A stretch of 64,000 bases of DNA from Eonycteris spelaea (Eukaryota; Chordata; Mammalia; Chiroptera; Pteropodidae), in the NCBI GenBank assembly GCA_003508835.1, contig PUFA01000077.1, forward strand, positions 5,222,001 through 5,286,000, given 5' to 3'. Below, piece after piece: positions 42,951-54,244 of the stretch (positions within the stretch are counted from its first letter, which is position 1; every line of letters starts with the position of its first letter). Position numbers and translations under genes: made by a program. The notes beneath the pieces are model-generated. The model was given only the letters and a program-made list of their open reading frames with translations, was not told where the DNA came from and did not search any database.

Positions 42951-45900
42951 GAGTACGATTGTAAGCACACTGGTTTGTCAGAGCTCTGAGAATTGGGGGA
43001 GGCATACATAAGTGATGGAATTAATTCAGTGTGATTAAATGCCACCTTTCATAGAGTGACACATAATTTCCACTAGAGTAAATAGAAGAGAAAAATCAGT
43101 AAGGTTTGGAGAGTGTATCTTTTCTAATATTTGTCCTAACATGAAGGATAGACAGGTTGGAGAGGACGCAACAAAGAACATGAAGTCACAGCGAGCAAGG
43201 TACATACACCCTCAGTTTCCAAAAGTAATTTAGCAGTTTTACCCCAAGTGTTTGCTCTCTCTCTAGGCTACAGCAGTAAAAGTCTGAATTTCGTAACTAT
43301 AATACCACTGCATCCAGCACGCCTGTCAGAATTCCCTTTGGTAGCAATTAGCACTCATTTTACAAGGCTTTCTCTTGCAGGGGAGAGTTTTGGCTGGAAT
43401 CAGCTGGGGGAGAATGGGGCAAAAATAACTGGATTCAAAGTTGAACAAACAATGAAAATCTACGAAATTGTAAAGCAAACGAATCCATGCTATTGATATT
43501 TCTCCAGAAGCTTCCATCACTTCTATATCTACTGTTTATAATCTAGATTCAAGGCCAAGACAGAAAAGAGTCTCTTCAGTACCCCTACTTGTGATTACTC
43601 CACATGAAGTAACAATCACGCAGAATAGAAACTCCGGGTCTGCTCTGTAGCAAGGTTGACATGTGGTTAATTATGTTTAATGTGGATTTTTAAAAAAGCA
43701 TATACAACCTGCTAAAAAAAATAACAAATGAACATATGTCAAGAATGAAACAAAAACCAGAGTTGCAGAAGAAAGAACTTCAGAGATTCTCCCTTAAGCA
43801 CATTTATGATGAAGAGGATTAGGTTAGAAAAAAAGACTCATCTGGTGGGCTTTCAACTGAGTTGCAATTTAGCCCAGAGCCAAATTCTTCCCCCTGTCTA
43901 CTATACACTCCACTCTGTCAGTGACCTTATGCCACTTAAGTGGAATTAAAGAGCACATCGGGGCATCAGTTTGTTGAAGAAAAGTTAGAGGTTGATCTTG
44001 GTGGTTAGAAATCATTAGGGATTAGGACGGGAGTGTGAATGAGCAGGAAATTTTAAAAATGGCCTGTGGGCCCTGTCACTTTGCATCATGTCTTGACTTG
44101 ATCTCTTTCTGGGGGTTATCCACCCTCAGGTCCCATTCCCTTCAAGTATTATTCTGCTCTTTTGTTTTCTTAAACCATCTTGGCTTACTATTTTGTACTC
44201 ATAATTGACACCAGATAGGAACCTAGTGGGATGTTACAAAACTCTTATTAGTTTTTTTTTTAAGTTGTACATGACATAAGTTTTTAAAAAAATAGCACTA
44301 AAACAAGGATTCAACCCTAAAATTCACTCAATCAGATTCTCCTAGGGTAGATGTGGCTTCCTGGGAAAAATATTTCACTAAAAATATTACTATCAAATAT
44401 ATTGTCAATTCCTTTATGCCATCAGAGATCACATAAGCCCTGAGAATATGTCACCTACTCTTTCAGAGGAAAGAGTGATTCTCATCAATCACTCTGTGTC
44501 TTCATAACACTTCACTCTGCCCATCTTAATTTGCCCTTCCCAATACTATTCCATATTCTATTCTTGTGCAAAGGCTCATGTGTTACCGAGTCCTCATTTA
44601 CTCTAGAAAGCTGTATCTACTCAGACTTTTATGCCTTTGAGTTTCCAAAGCATAAGACTTCATATAGAAGATTTGCTTTTTTGTGCTGTGGACAATTCAG
44701 AGTCTGGTATAAACTATGGGTTCCTCTAGGAAGAATATAAATGTTTTGCAAAGTCATAAAATCATTCACAGGATTATAAAAGGGACTATACAAAAGAAAT
44801 TATATGAAAATACAGTTATCCAAATATTAAACAAATTTATGATACATGATTGTTCACACATTAAAAATAAGATCTAATAGCAGTTCAATGAGTACAATTT
44901 CAAAGTGGTTGGTGACAATATTTTGAAATATTTAAAACACTATAGTATGATTTGACAAACTTTAGAAATCTGGTGGTAATACATTTGTGTTGGTAAGACA
45001 ATTATATGTTTCTACATTTATAATCGAAGGAAATGCTAACTTTCATTTAGAGGCTAGTGAATACTCCTGAATTCTACCAGGCTGAGAAATGCTGCTTTAT
45101 TGTTTAGAGGAATCCCTTATCATCTGTCTTATTATTGCAACTAGCTGGTAAAATCAGGGCACAGACACACATCCTACTCTCTCTCTGTATCTCCTCCAGA
45201 GGATGGACTAGTTCTTAGCTTTTTGTAGTAACTAAACTAGAAGTTGTTGAAAATGAAATTAAAACAGCAACTTATGCATATCTAAAATGTGCCAAGCCAA
45301 CCACAAGCATTCTCAGAGTTACTTATATTTTTTGACATAATTTCTATTTTGCTTTATAATACACTTATTTGCATTCCTCTCCCTCCTAGTAAATTATGTA
45401 TTCTTAAGGGTAGATTCTGCAGACAATTATCTCTGTTCAAGTAATGAGTCTAAACTGAAGTGGCCATCACAGTACATCTGTGGAACAGGTTAACATAATA
45501 TAAGAAGAAGGAGGAACTGATATATTTCTCAAGAGAGTAAAGAGAGCCAAAGTTTGATGCAAGGTTTGGACTAGAGATTCTCGGAAAATTAATACAAACA
45601 AGAAAGCTAAGTACAATGCGTGTGGTTGGGGTTCACAACATAATGTTCTCTATTCCTTTCTATATTGAAATTACGATGCCTTTCTCCTTTAGAACACAAT
45701 GCAATCTGTAATTATCTGAAATGTGATAGAATATGAAATATGATAATACATAAAATCAGCCTTGAAAATTCCAAAACATTCGTCACAGTTCCATATATTT
45801 AGAAGAAATCATATTTTCCCCCTTCACCAGTAGAAACTAAAAATAAGATCAACTATAAGCAGAATCTCGTGGTGAGATCTCTGTTCATATGTTGTGCTTA

Positions 45901-46204
45901 CCATCTTTATTTCTGGGACACGGTAGGTAGGGGTTTGGGTGGGACTTTAAAACATAGAAGAAAGAAATACTTTCTCCATATGATAAATGCAAGATTATCC
46001 ATGCAGGACAATTAGAATAAAAGTATACATTTCTAGTTAGATAAACTTATGTGTGTTAAGTTTACAGTGTTCAGGCCACATGCAAAACATTGGGAAGATA
46101 AAAATAAACAACTAGAATTCCAAAGAGAATTAGACTTCAGCTTCCTTGGTGAGGACCTTAAATAGTTTCGGTGTGCCATACTATTCTTAGTGCAAGTCAT
46201 ATTA
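42951..46204. other. Unassigned sequence, largely repeat-free to my eye
   Basis: No confident repeat over about 3.2 kb; a faint sense L2-like stretch may lie at 44440-44760. The sub-segment 43290-43520 is discussed as a finding: a pyrimidine tract and 'cttgcag' at about 43373-43380 precede an 82-codon plus-strand frame that ends at 43496. I see no family match and do not call it an exon. Confidence 0.4.
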
Positions 46205-46345
46205 ATTGGAGTTTCTATAGTGTGGTTAGGAGCATAGGCTCTGGCATTAAACAGACTGAGTTTATATTTCAATTTACTACTGATTCAATAAAACATATTA
46301 TACACTTAATGTGATGCTTAGGTCATAAAAGATATTCAGTGAATA
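46205..46345 (+). repeat. MIR SINE head, sense
   Basis: 'tagtgtggttaggagcatag', 'gctctggcattaaacagact' and 'gagtttatatttcaatttac' match the MIR 5' part ('tagtggttaagagcacgg actctggagccagactgcctgggtt...'). Confidence 0.75.
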
Positions 46346-47130
46346 TAAGTGTGTTATGATTAAATGAGGTCATAGGCTGTGATGGCATTTTGAAAACCTT
46401 CCTTTTAGAGAATGTTGACTCCTATAAGGAAAAATAAAGTAACGAGCAAATTTGCTGAGGGTATTGTGGAAAGAGAATGTAATAAAGCAGACAATTATCC
46501 TTGTGGAAGAATCCGAGAGTGAGATAAACAGAAACCAAGAGAGGAACTATAGAAGTTACTGGAGAGCAAAAATGGAATTACGATAACATGGTAACCATTT
46601 AAGTCTTATAGAGAGAGACAAAAGTTTCAAGAAAAATTAAAGCCGAGAAATTGCACTGAATTGAATAATTGGAGGACTATCGGGAAAAGTTCTGGTTTAC
46701 TAGAGTTTTGGAAATATCTTTGAGGAAAATATAGGAAAGAGAAGCAGTAAATATAGAAGACACTTATTTTTGGTGACTGAAAATAGAAAATTAGAAAGTA
46801 GATTGTGGGTGTGGCAGGGTCATGAAAACTTTAATTTTGCTTTTGTTTTTGATTTTGAGACAAAGCAAAGGCTACACAAACCTTTAGAGTAGGGGCGGAG
46901 ATGACTGAGGATACAAACGAAAGATGAGACAGTCGATGAAGCCGAGTCTCAAAAGGGATGGGAAGAAGTGAATTCAGATTCTATTGAAGGAATAAATTTT
47001 AGAAAGAAAGAGGGACACATATTTCTCTGAGTCAAGAAAAGAAGATTTAAAAATGGTTGCAGTTAGAGGGGATTAAAGGTCATAAATTGGTAGATGAAGA
47101 GGCTCAGACCAGATGACTTGGATATATTCA
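46346..47130 (-). repeat. L2 LINE, internal ORF2 region, antisense
   Basis: From about 46560 on, 'ttactggagagcaaaaatgg', 'actagagttttggaaatatc', 'aatataggaaagagaagcag' and 'gtgtggcagggtcatgaaaa' track antisense L2 upstream of the RT motif ('gattggagtgggttcaagagagaatgg ... ggaaattggagacagcgag'). 46346-46560 is weaker and may be unrelated. Confidence 0.45.
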
Positions 47131-49007
47131 TTACGGTGTAAGGTGTAAACTGAAAAGAGAAGTTTACTGCTGTCCTTCTTAGCCCAAGAGCCAACCACGA
47201 AGGTCAACCATAGCACTCTTTTGCACAGAAATCCCCGAGGCCAGAGAAACCAGATTGTCATTCAGCTCTATTGTGAGGATAGTAGGCACGGATGAAGAAT
47301 GGCTGAAGGTGAAAGGGGCCACGTGCAAGGAAGCACTTCAAAAGCAGAACATTCTGAGCAAATGATGCTCGTGTATGCGTCAGTTAAATCCGGTTTGCTC
47401 ACGTCGCAGTTAAGCGTCAATTCTAAGAGTTAATGGATAGAAACTCTTTCAGGTTTGGAGTTAATTAATTGCATTTGGCCAAAAGGAGGGATAGTGTTAT
47501 GGAAAAGAGTTACTTTATTTTTATATTTTGGCATGCAGAAGATTTTCAAGATTTGCAAATGCCGCATATGAAAGCCAGCTTTTAAAATGCTAGACCCGTT
47601 GGACTTCAACAAAATCCTGACGCATACGTGTAGAACGATTCTAATTCCATCCGCTCGCCCACTCCCTCTCTCGCATTATGCAGTGCTGACAGGGCAGCCA
47701 CATTTCCCAAAAGCTCCCTTTTCCTCACTGCAGATGTTGATCCAGTTGTGATTTTTAAAGCTGAATAGTTCAGATTGACCCATTGTTTTCTTTTCATGGT
47801 GTGACTAATTCAAACTATGGCCGCAGTTGACCTGGTCTCTAAGACAAAGCATCACATATCTGCCCTGTTCCTTTGTCCATGAGAACTTCTCAGGGACTCA
47901 GGTGAATGTCCCTCAGTTACTAGATACTCTTCTGCAGCTAGCCAAGTGCCAATCGAGACACATTTTTAAATACAAGTCTATTTTTATATTTTTATTATTC
48001 CTAACCTGTGCACCATTCTTTTACCTTAGATGAAAGAAAATGCATTCTATTAGATATGTACATATTGTAAATTTTGTTTTACAGAGCATCTTCCTTCTCA
48101 GACCAAAAGAATAATTCAAATGTATTTGCAGTGAATTCTCTTTAACATAGATGAAGGAATTTATTTCTGGCACTTCTCTGGGTCCGTCAGGTGCATCTCT
48201 GATCTCTTTGCTGAATTCAGGCTAGAGGTTTGAATGTAAAATGCCAAGAGATATTAATATCCATTCAGATGACTGTTTTCAGAAAAGCATAGATGTTAGA
48301 ATGGGTACGGGAGTAGGGGAGGGTAAAGGAAATGAAAGGAAAACAAATACAGACCAGATGTTGGATGGTGAGTTTCCACTCTGAGAATAATAAATGCAGG
48401 CACTGGGCTGCCAGATGAGGTTAAAGAGCATGGATACCAACTTAATACAGAATTAGATGCTCTTCAGTGGGAAGGCCAGTGCCAATTAAGGCAAATAGTA
48501 ATCATACCAAACTGCCTTTTCCTTTCTCGTCTATCTTCATTTCTCAGTTTCTTTGGGGAAAAAGCTATATTCTTAGACATGATTGGGATTCACAAAGACT
48601 CCAGTTTACCTGAGCTTCAAACATTGGAGGATGTAGTAAGGGAGGCCAATGTCTGTCTCCATGTTTCCTTCCTCTGGGCTCCTTGGGAGGGCATGGCTCA
48701 AGAGCTTCAGCGGGAAGAAAGAAAGAGAGATAAAGGAGGTGACTATTCATAAATAAGTCCAATCAATATCTCTCTGAGCACATGCTATGTGTCCAGCGAG
48801 TGTTTGACTCAAGTTAGAGAAGCTCTATAAGTTAGATATATTGCTCAGGTTCTAGACAGTTCTGCACTTGAATGCAGATACGCTGTGTGATCTGATGAAG
48901 ATCATAGTTCTAAGTGGCAGATGAAGATTTTGGTCACCAGCTCCTGTATTACCATCCCAGTATATCATTCCTCTTCCCCACATATGCTGTATAGCTGGTA
49001 TCAGCAT
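47131..49007. other. Repeat-free segment; candidate conserved regulatory DNA 47330-48040
   Basis: I see no repeat here. From 47330 to 47830 CpG dinucleotides are commoner than in the surrounding sequence (for example acgtcgcag, aagcgtc, tccgctcgcc, acgcatacg), and AT-rich homeodomain/POU/SOX-like sites occur ('agttaattaattgcatttgg', 'gacccattgttttcttttca'). No open frame is convincing. Function is inference. Confidence 0.4.
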
Positions 49008-49535
49008 TGTATGAGTTTCATAGAGCTGATGAAAAAAATTACCACAATTTCTGGCTTGAAACAACACACATTTATCATTTTATAGTTCTCTGCGTTAAAA
49101 AGGCTGATATAGGTCTCATTGGGCTAAAATTAAGATGTCCGCAGTTGTTGTTTCATTCTTTTTGGAGACTCTAGGGGATGATCTATTTCTTTGTGTTGTT
49201 TTGTTTTGTTTTGTTTTGTTTTGAGCTTCTTTGGGCCAAATATACATATGTCATATGGCTGCCTTCTTTCATCTTCAAAGCCGGTAAGTTGCATCTCTCT
49301 CTGACCTTTATTTTTTTTTTAATAACCTTTTCTTTAGACTCTATTACCTGCCTTTCTCTTCCACTTTTCAGAGCAATTGTGATTACATCAGGCTCACCTG
49401 AGTAATTCAGGAGACTCTCCCCATCTCCTCAGCTAAATCACATCTGCAAAATCCTTTGTACCATGTAAGGCAACATATTGACAGGTTCCAATGATTACGA
49501 CTTGGACGTCTTAGGAAATTATTCTGCCTACCACA
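49008..49535 (-). repeat. MLT1-type LTR (ERVL-MaLR), antisense
   Basis: It starts 'tgtatgagtttcatagagct' and continues 'aattaccacaatttctggct', 'tgaaacaacacacatttatc', 'tctcattgggctaaaattaa', 'catcttcaaagccggtaagt', 'tgtgattacatcaggctcac', ending 'attctgcctaccaca'. This is a near-complete antisense MaLR-family LTR. MaLRs are long-extinct, non-autonomous endogenous retroelements; only the LTR is present and no internal region or gene is attached. A (TTTTG)5 run at about 49196-49223 is a later expansion. Confidence 0.85.
49195..49223. repeat. (TTTTG)n microsatellite
   Basis: About five to six TTTTG units inside the MLT1-type LTR. Confidence 0.95.
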
Positions 49536-49789
49536 AACACAGAATCTCTTTGACTCCTCTAAAGAAACTCCCCACCACTCCCAACTCCCACCTAACACTG
49601 TTCCCAGGATTCATCTTGCCATTATTTTTGTGCCTTTTCTTCTTTCTCAGTTCTGCCTACTGAAAGCCATTCTTGAGTCTTATGGTCTAGAAGAGATCCA
49701 TGGTTAATTCTCTTGATTGTTACTCAAGGGGATATAGAATAATTTCCTTTCTGTGAGTGGGTCATAATACAGACAAAATACATGGGTGA
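49536..49789. other. Unassigned non-coding sequence
   Basis: No repeat family recognised between the two LTR-like elements. Confidence 0.5.
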
Positions 49790-50035
49790 CATTGTCATAG
49801 CAGATTGACTTCTGGGAAAGCAGGCTCTGAGATAGGGTTTAATGTGAAGAGATAGAGTTTAATTAAAGAGTTGGAACCAACACCTGAGGAAGGGAAGGGC
49901 AGAAAACAGAAGTGGGCAGAGAGAGAAGTTGAGCTGTGAAGCAGATCTAGAAACTACCTTGGACAACCCCAGTGGGGTGCTCCAGGGACTAGAATGTTCT
50001 TCAGAAACATCCCCAACAACCAACACTTAATTACA
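49790..50035 (-). repeat. Old LTR-like repeat, antisense
   Basis: 'gggaaagcaggctctgagat', 'gagatagagtttaattaaag' and 'ctgaggaagggaagggcaga' resemble the same unnamed class seen at 18583 ('gaagcagactctgagatgg ... aagtttattgggg'). Family uncertain. Confidence 0.4.
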
Positions 50036-50394
50036 CAAAATCAGGAATCAAATACTATAACCCTATGCCTTTAATATTTCTCGCCTTCAGCTGTTGGTTA
50101 TACCCCCTTGCTAACTTCCCTGTTCTGTGATTCTCTTTTTCCAGATGCAGCAACCTCTTTCTACTCCCAATTTCTGCCTATAGTTTCCCCCCAATCATGT
50201 CCATTCTAGAAGCTACCAAAAGGACAATTATCCCATTCCACAGATCTAAGCATGCTTGAAAACCTTTCATATTTTTGCTGGTTATTTTATTTCTACAAAA
50301 TGTTTACTTCTATGAAATAGTCACCAAAAATGCAACCTTGTAAAATACTAATTGACACTCCCAGATGTATCTTTGGTTGTCTTGTTTCCATGTC

Positions 50395-50790
50395 TTTATC
50401 TATATGATCGTCTTTGCCTGACACATCTTCCTTGAATCTCTGAAATATGAATCCTTCTTATAATTCAGAAGTTTTCTTCATAATCCCTCCTTCCTGAATC
50501 CTGCCCATATTTCTCTCCCAGATGGGCTCCCTTTCTCCCTATCTCCCTCTTACCCTCTCTCTTTTTCTGCCTCTTCCTTTCTCTGTCATATTTATAAGTG
50601 CTAGCTTTTACTCTGAACCTAAGAGTAAGGTAGCCAAGAACATTCTGCTTTGTATCATATTAGCCAATCCAATCAAAATGTAAATACCTTGGGGACAAGG
50701 ACTCAATCCCTTATACAGCATACTCTCCACACTGTCTTATGTGGGGTCCTTTAAGTATTAGTTATTGGATAGATTATTGTTGAGTTGCAT
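50395..50790 (+). repeat. L2 LINE 3' region, sense
   Basis: 'gacacatcttccttgaatct', 'tcataatccctccttcctga', 'aaataccttggggacaagga', 'ctcaatcccttatacagcat' and 'agtattagttattggataga' follow L2 3' order ('...gggaagccttccctga ... gagctccttgagggcaggga ... ctcaataaatg'). Confidence 0.6.
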
Positions 50791-52329
50791 TTAAAATGTA
50801 AATATTCTTGCTGACTGCACTGAACTTAGTTTAAAAGGAGTTGGAAATTATAAAATAAAGAGTCATTAAAAATTCAGAAAACCACCAGAGAAAATGTTAC
50901 AGCCAGAGTATTCATCCTCAGAGACCACATATTTAGGAACTACTTGGTCCTTTCCTAAGAAACACTTGTTATTTATACAGCTGGGGAAGCCTGAGAAAAT
51001 ATTCTAGTTTAAGAGATCACCTTTTTCACAGGCTGATGCCAAGCTAAAATAAATTCCATGAAAAAAGAAATATTCCAAAGCAAACCGGGAAATAACAAAC
51101 AGCAAATGCCCCTTTCTTTGTTCTTGTGAGTTTATTTACTTAGCATTGATGTATTTTCTTTCTTCTAGTTTGGTGTCTCTTGTTAGGAAAAATAGGCACA
51201 AATTGTATGGTTCGTTCTCCACAGATGCCCATTTTTCTTATGTTGCAGACTCTACAACGCAATTAATTATCACAAACACTTTGCTAGAGGAAGTCTCTTC
51301 TCTCCCCGTTTCTATTTCAATCCAAATTGGGACACATTTTCCTCCCTCTTTTTTACACGACAATATCACTGGGTGTCTTATGATATTATTAGCCATATTT
51401 TCTTACACACAGAGTGGTATTTGGTGGCTTAAATCATATTTAGAAAAAAATAGTTGAAACTGCAGACATTCTAGCATGTTGGTTTAGCTTCTTATATAAA
51501 CTATAAAATAGCTTTTCCAAGACTCCATTCTAGAAACGTTCATCTTGGTAAAAAGACTGCACAAACTAAAGGCAAATGTGGAATGCTATGTCCTTCTTAG
51601 ACAATGAACATGTTTGTTAGTATTTAAGATTCTGAGAAGTCCTAACAAAGAAGAAACCTGTTTTCATAACCAAGTTGTGTTTTTTTCCCCTTATATTACT
51701 CTCTTCTTTTAAAAATGTACCATTGGTTAGCATTTATATTTCAGATCTGCAGATCTGTATTAAATTATAAATTACATACTAAATAAATAGTTATATACTA
51801 AAGAATTATAGTGTTTGGAAAGTTTGGTATTCAGCTCTTTCTCATAGGAAAACAAGTCCAAAATTTGGCATTACATAGCTAATATGGCGGCTCCAGAGAA
51901 CCACTGGGGAACATAAGCTCCCATGTTTTCATTCTATCATTGTAGCAGGTGGTTTTCCTCTTCACAGTCATTTCGCAGTAAAAGACAGCTGGTGGAGCTC
52001 TGATGCCTAAACTGGTGCTGAGCTCAGGAGCAGGAGGCATGACAAGATGACGAACCAAGGTGAAATCCTTTTTGAGAGATCTTCTTAGAATTACCATTGG
52101 ACATTACTACTTCTACAACTTTGCTACTTGATGACATGGTTACATATAGTTCCACAGGTGGAAAGAGATCCAGTCTTTAATCCTGGGTTTGGAATGTTCC
52201 CACTAAAAGTAAAACTTCTATTATCAAGGAGAAAGGACAATTTCGATGTTGTGGTGGGAAACTATCAATCTTTTTGACCATGACTACACATCTTAAGTTT
52301 TGAATTAAATTACCGTTGTGTGGATTGGC
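50791..52329. other. Unassigned non-coding sequence
   Basis: No confident repeat or gene. A 103-codon plus-strand frame (51146-51457) is Ser/Leu/Thr-rich with no signal of a family. 51885-52100 may be LTR-like ('atatggcggctccagag') but is not supportable. Confidence 0.45.
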
Positions 52330-52770
52330 TGTAATTTTCCGGCCTTTCTTCATTCGTGTCTTCTGGTCGTTCCTTTCCGCAGACTCTAGGCTGGACCATG
52401 TGAGTTGCTCTGACCATAAGGATAATAACAGACTTGCCACAAGTCGAGGCTGAACTTGTTCTTGTGTGTGTTCCCTTCTTCTTTTGGATTCCTGCCACGC
52501 TGTGAGAACAAGCCCAGACGCGTCTCTTGGAAGAAGGGCGAGCGTGCGGTACAAGCCTGGCAGAGAGGATATCCTGGAAGACTTAAATTTATCCAAGGGA
52601 CACCCAGGCATGAGCAAGCTCGGCTGAGATCAGCCACGCCTGGCTCAGATGGGCAGAACCACTCTGCTGACTCACGGACTTCAGGGAAATCACAAAATAG
52701 GTGTTGATTTAAGTCACTGTGTTTTAGGTGGTTTGTTACATGGCACAACTAATTGTAGCTAACTGATAGA
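52330..52770 (+). repeat. MLT1-type LTR (ERVL-MaLR), sense
   Basis: 'tggaccatgtgagttgctct', 'gaccataaggataataacag', 'cgctgtgagaacaagcccag', 'acccaggcatgagcaagctc', 'gggcagaaccactctgctga', 'tgatttaagtcactgtgttt', 'taggtggtttgttacatggc' and 'tagctaactgatag' reproduce the 3' two-thirds of an MLT1 LTR to its terminus. LTR only. It fully explains the overlapping minus-strand frames of 62, 120 and 146 codons, the longest in the window, so they are not genes. Confidence 0.88.
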
Positions 52771-53579
52771 AAACATCTGTCTGCGTTAATTCTCTTTGCC
52801 AAGCAAAGTAGCTGAGCCACGATTAACTAAGCCCTTGTGAACGCCTCCTTGGAATATGTTCCAAAAGCTGGGAACCAGTGGGATTTAGAGGAAAAGCAAG
52901 GGCGACTTGGAGGGGGAGAGTTTCTGCGGTTGACAGTCATCCTCTTCCTTTTCCCCTCACTTGGTTCAGTACTCACTGCGTGCCAGCTGCTTCGTGCTGT
53001 TAAGCCGAGCTCCCTGGTCCAGGGGTGCTCTGCAAACCCTACGCCCTGCTCTACAATATTTATTTGGATTTTACCTAATCCAGTTTAGTTCTCATGGGGT
53101 CTTCCACTCAGTTCGGAACCAACTGATTAATCAAATACTCTCCTTGGTGCAACGTTATCAAACTAAAGCTTTATGAATATGTAATCATATGCTGTTAAGA
53201 TTGAGGCAGTGATTTCCAACCCACAATGTAATTTCAGAATCACTCATGCAGTTAAATCGTATATTTAAAATTCAATACATTGGGTATTTCTAAATGTTTA
53301 CTTTTGTAAAACATCCACAGGAAATTATAAGAAACACTTAAGACTGAGAAATATTTCCCAAAGAAATGTTAATTTATACTGACATTTCCATTGTGGAGTA
53401 ACCAAAAATGAAGGATGGGACACTTTAGTGCGCCTGAAATCACTTCAAAAGACAGATGCCTGTTGAATATACATATCAGATCATGCCTTGCTAACTGAAT
53501 AGTTAGAAAAAATCATGTAAATTTATTCTTTCAAATAAAGATGATTCATTAAATGTGACTCTCTTTGTTTTTACTTTGA
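52771..53579. other. Unassigned non-coding sequence
   Basis: 52940-53100 is GC-richer with two overlapping 71-83 codon frames and no motif. No repeat called. Confidence 0.5.
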
Positions 53580-53656
53580 CAACTGTTCGATTTCAGAATG
53601 CTTTTAGTTTCAAATAAATCGATCTAACAGTGGCTGAAACAAATAAAGGGGTTTGC

Positions 53657-53706
<50 letters not shown>

Positions 53707-53832
53707 CTCCCCCTCCTCTTTTCAAATAACAAGGAGATTGGAGAGAGTTAACTGCTGGCATTTGTTCAATTACATTCCAGTGACTCTCAGATCTTTTGGT
53801 CTGTTACTCATGGTGCAAGACAACTGCTATAG
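53580..53832. repeat. Unnamed old repeat split by (TC)n
   Basis: 'gcttttagtttcaaataaat' and 'taacagtggctgaaacaaat' resemble a common old mammalian repeat I cannot name; after the TC array 'ataacaaggagattggagag' continues its order ('taacaagaagtccggagg'). Confidence 0.35.
53660..53704. repeat. Pure (TC)n microsatellite
   Basis: About 22 uninterrupted TC units. The frame on the + strand is an artificial Leu-Ser repeat. Confidence 0.97.
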
Positions 53833-53873
53833 ATTTGTTTGTTTGTTCGTTTGTTTGTTTGTTTGTTTGTTTT
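53833..53873. repeat. (TTTG)n microsatellite with one TTCG unit
   Basis: Ten TTTG units with a single T-to-C change (53848) in the third to fourth unit. Confidence 0.95.
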
Positions 53874-54244
53874 AACAGTAAGGCATACTATTGCAGATTT
53901 GGGTATTGTATCCATTGATTTTTAAGGCAGAAAGAAGGAGGAATAGCTCCAGTGTACTCTCTAAAGCAACCATTCTCTGCTTATGTTTTATTTTTCTGAA
54001 AAGCTATCCCTGAATAAAAGAAAGGGATTCTGGGGAAAATCATACAAATCTCTAAGAGTATTATAAAGATAGAAATATATAATGGAAATGAAGTGCTTAG
54101 CAGACTGTCTAATACATGGTAAACCTGCCAAAAGAGGTGTTATGAAACCAAAAATAAGAACAATCAAATAACAAACAAAAACACTGTGCTCAGGGTTTTC
54201 AGTTGTATAGCAGCAATATCTTTTATTTTGTTAACGTTGAAATT
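53874..54244. other. Unassigned non-coding sequence
   Basis: No repeat or gene recognised. Confidence 0.55.

Noticed and set aside
52177..52617. 146-codon minus-strand open frame, the longest in the window
   Set aside because: It is mostly the reverse strand of an MLT1-type LTR; nested overlapping frames of similar length in other phases point to a composition effect.
49008..52770. A provirus bounded by the two MLT1-type LTRs
   Set aside because: The LTRs are in opposite orientations and of different subtypes, and the interval holds an L2 fragment and unassigned DNA with no gag, pol or env-like sequence.
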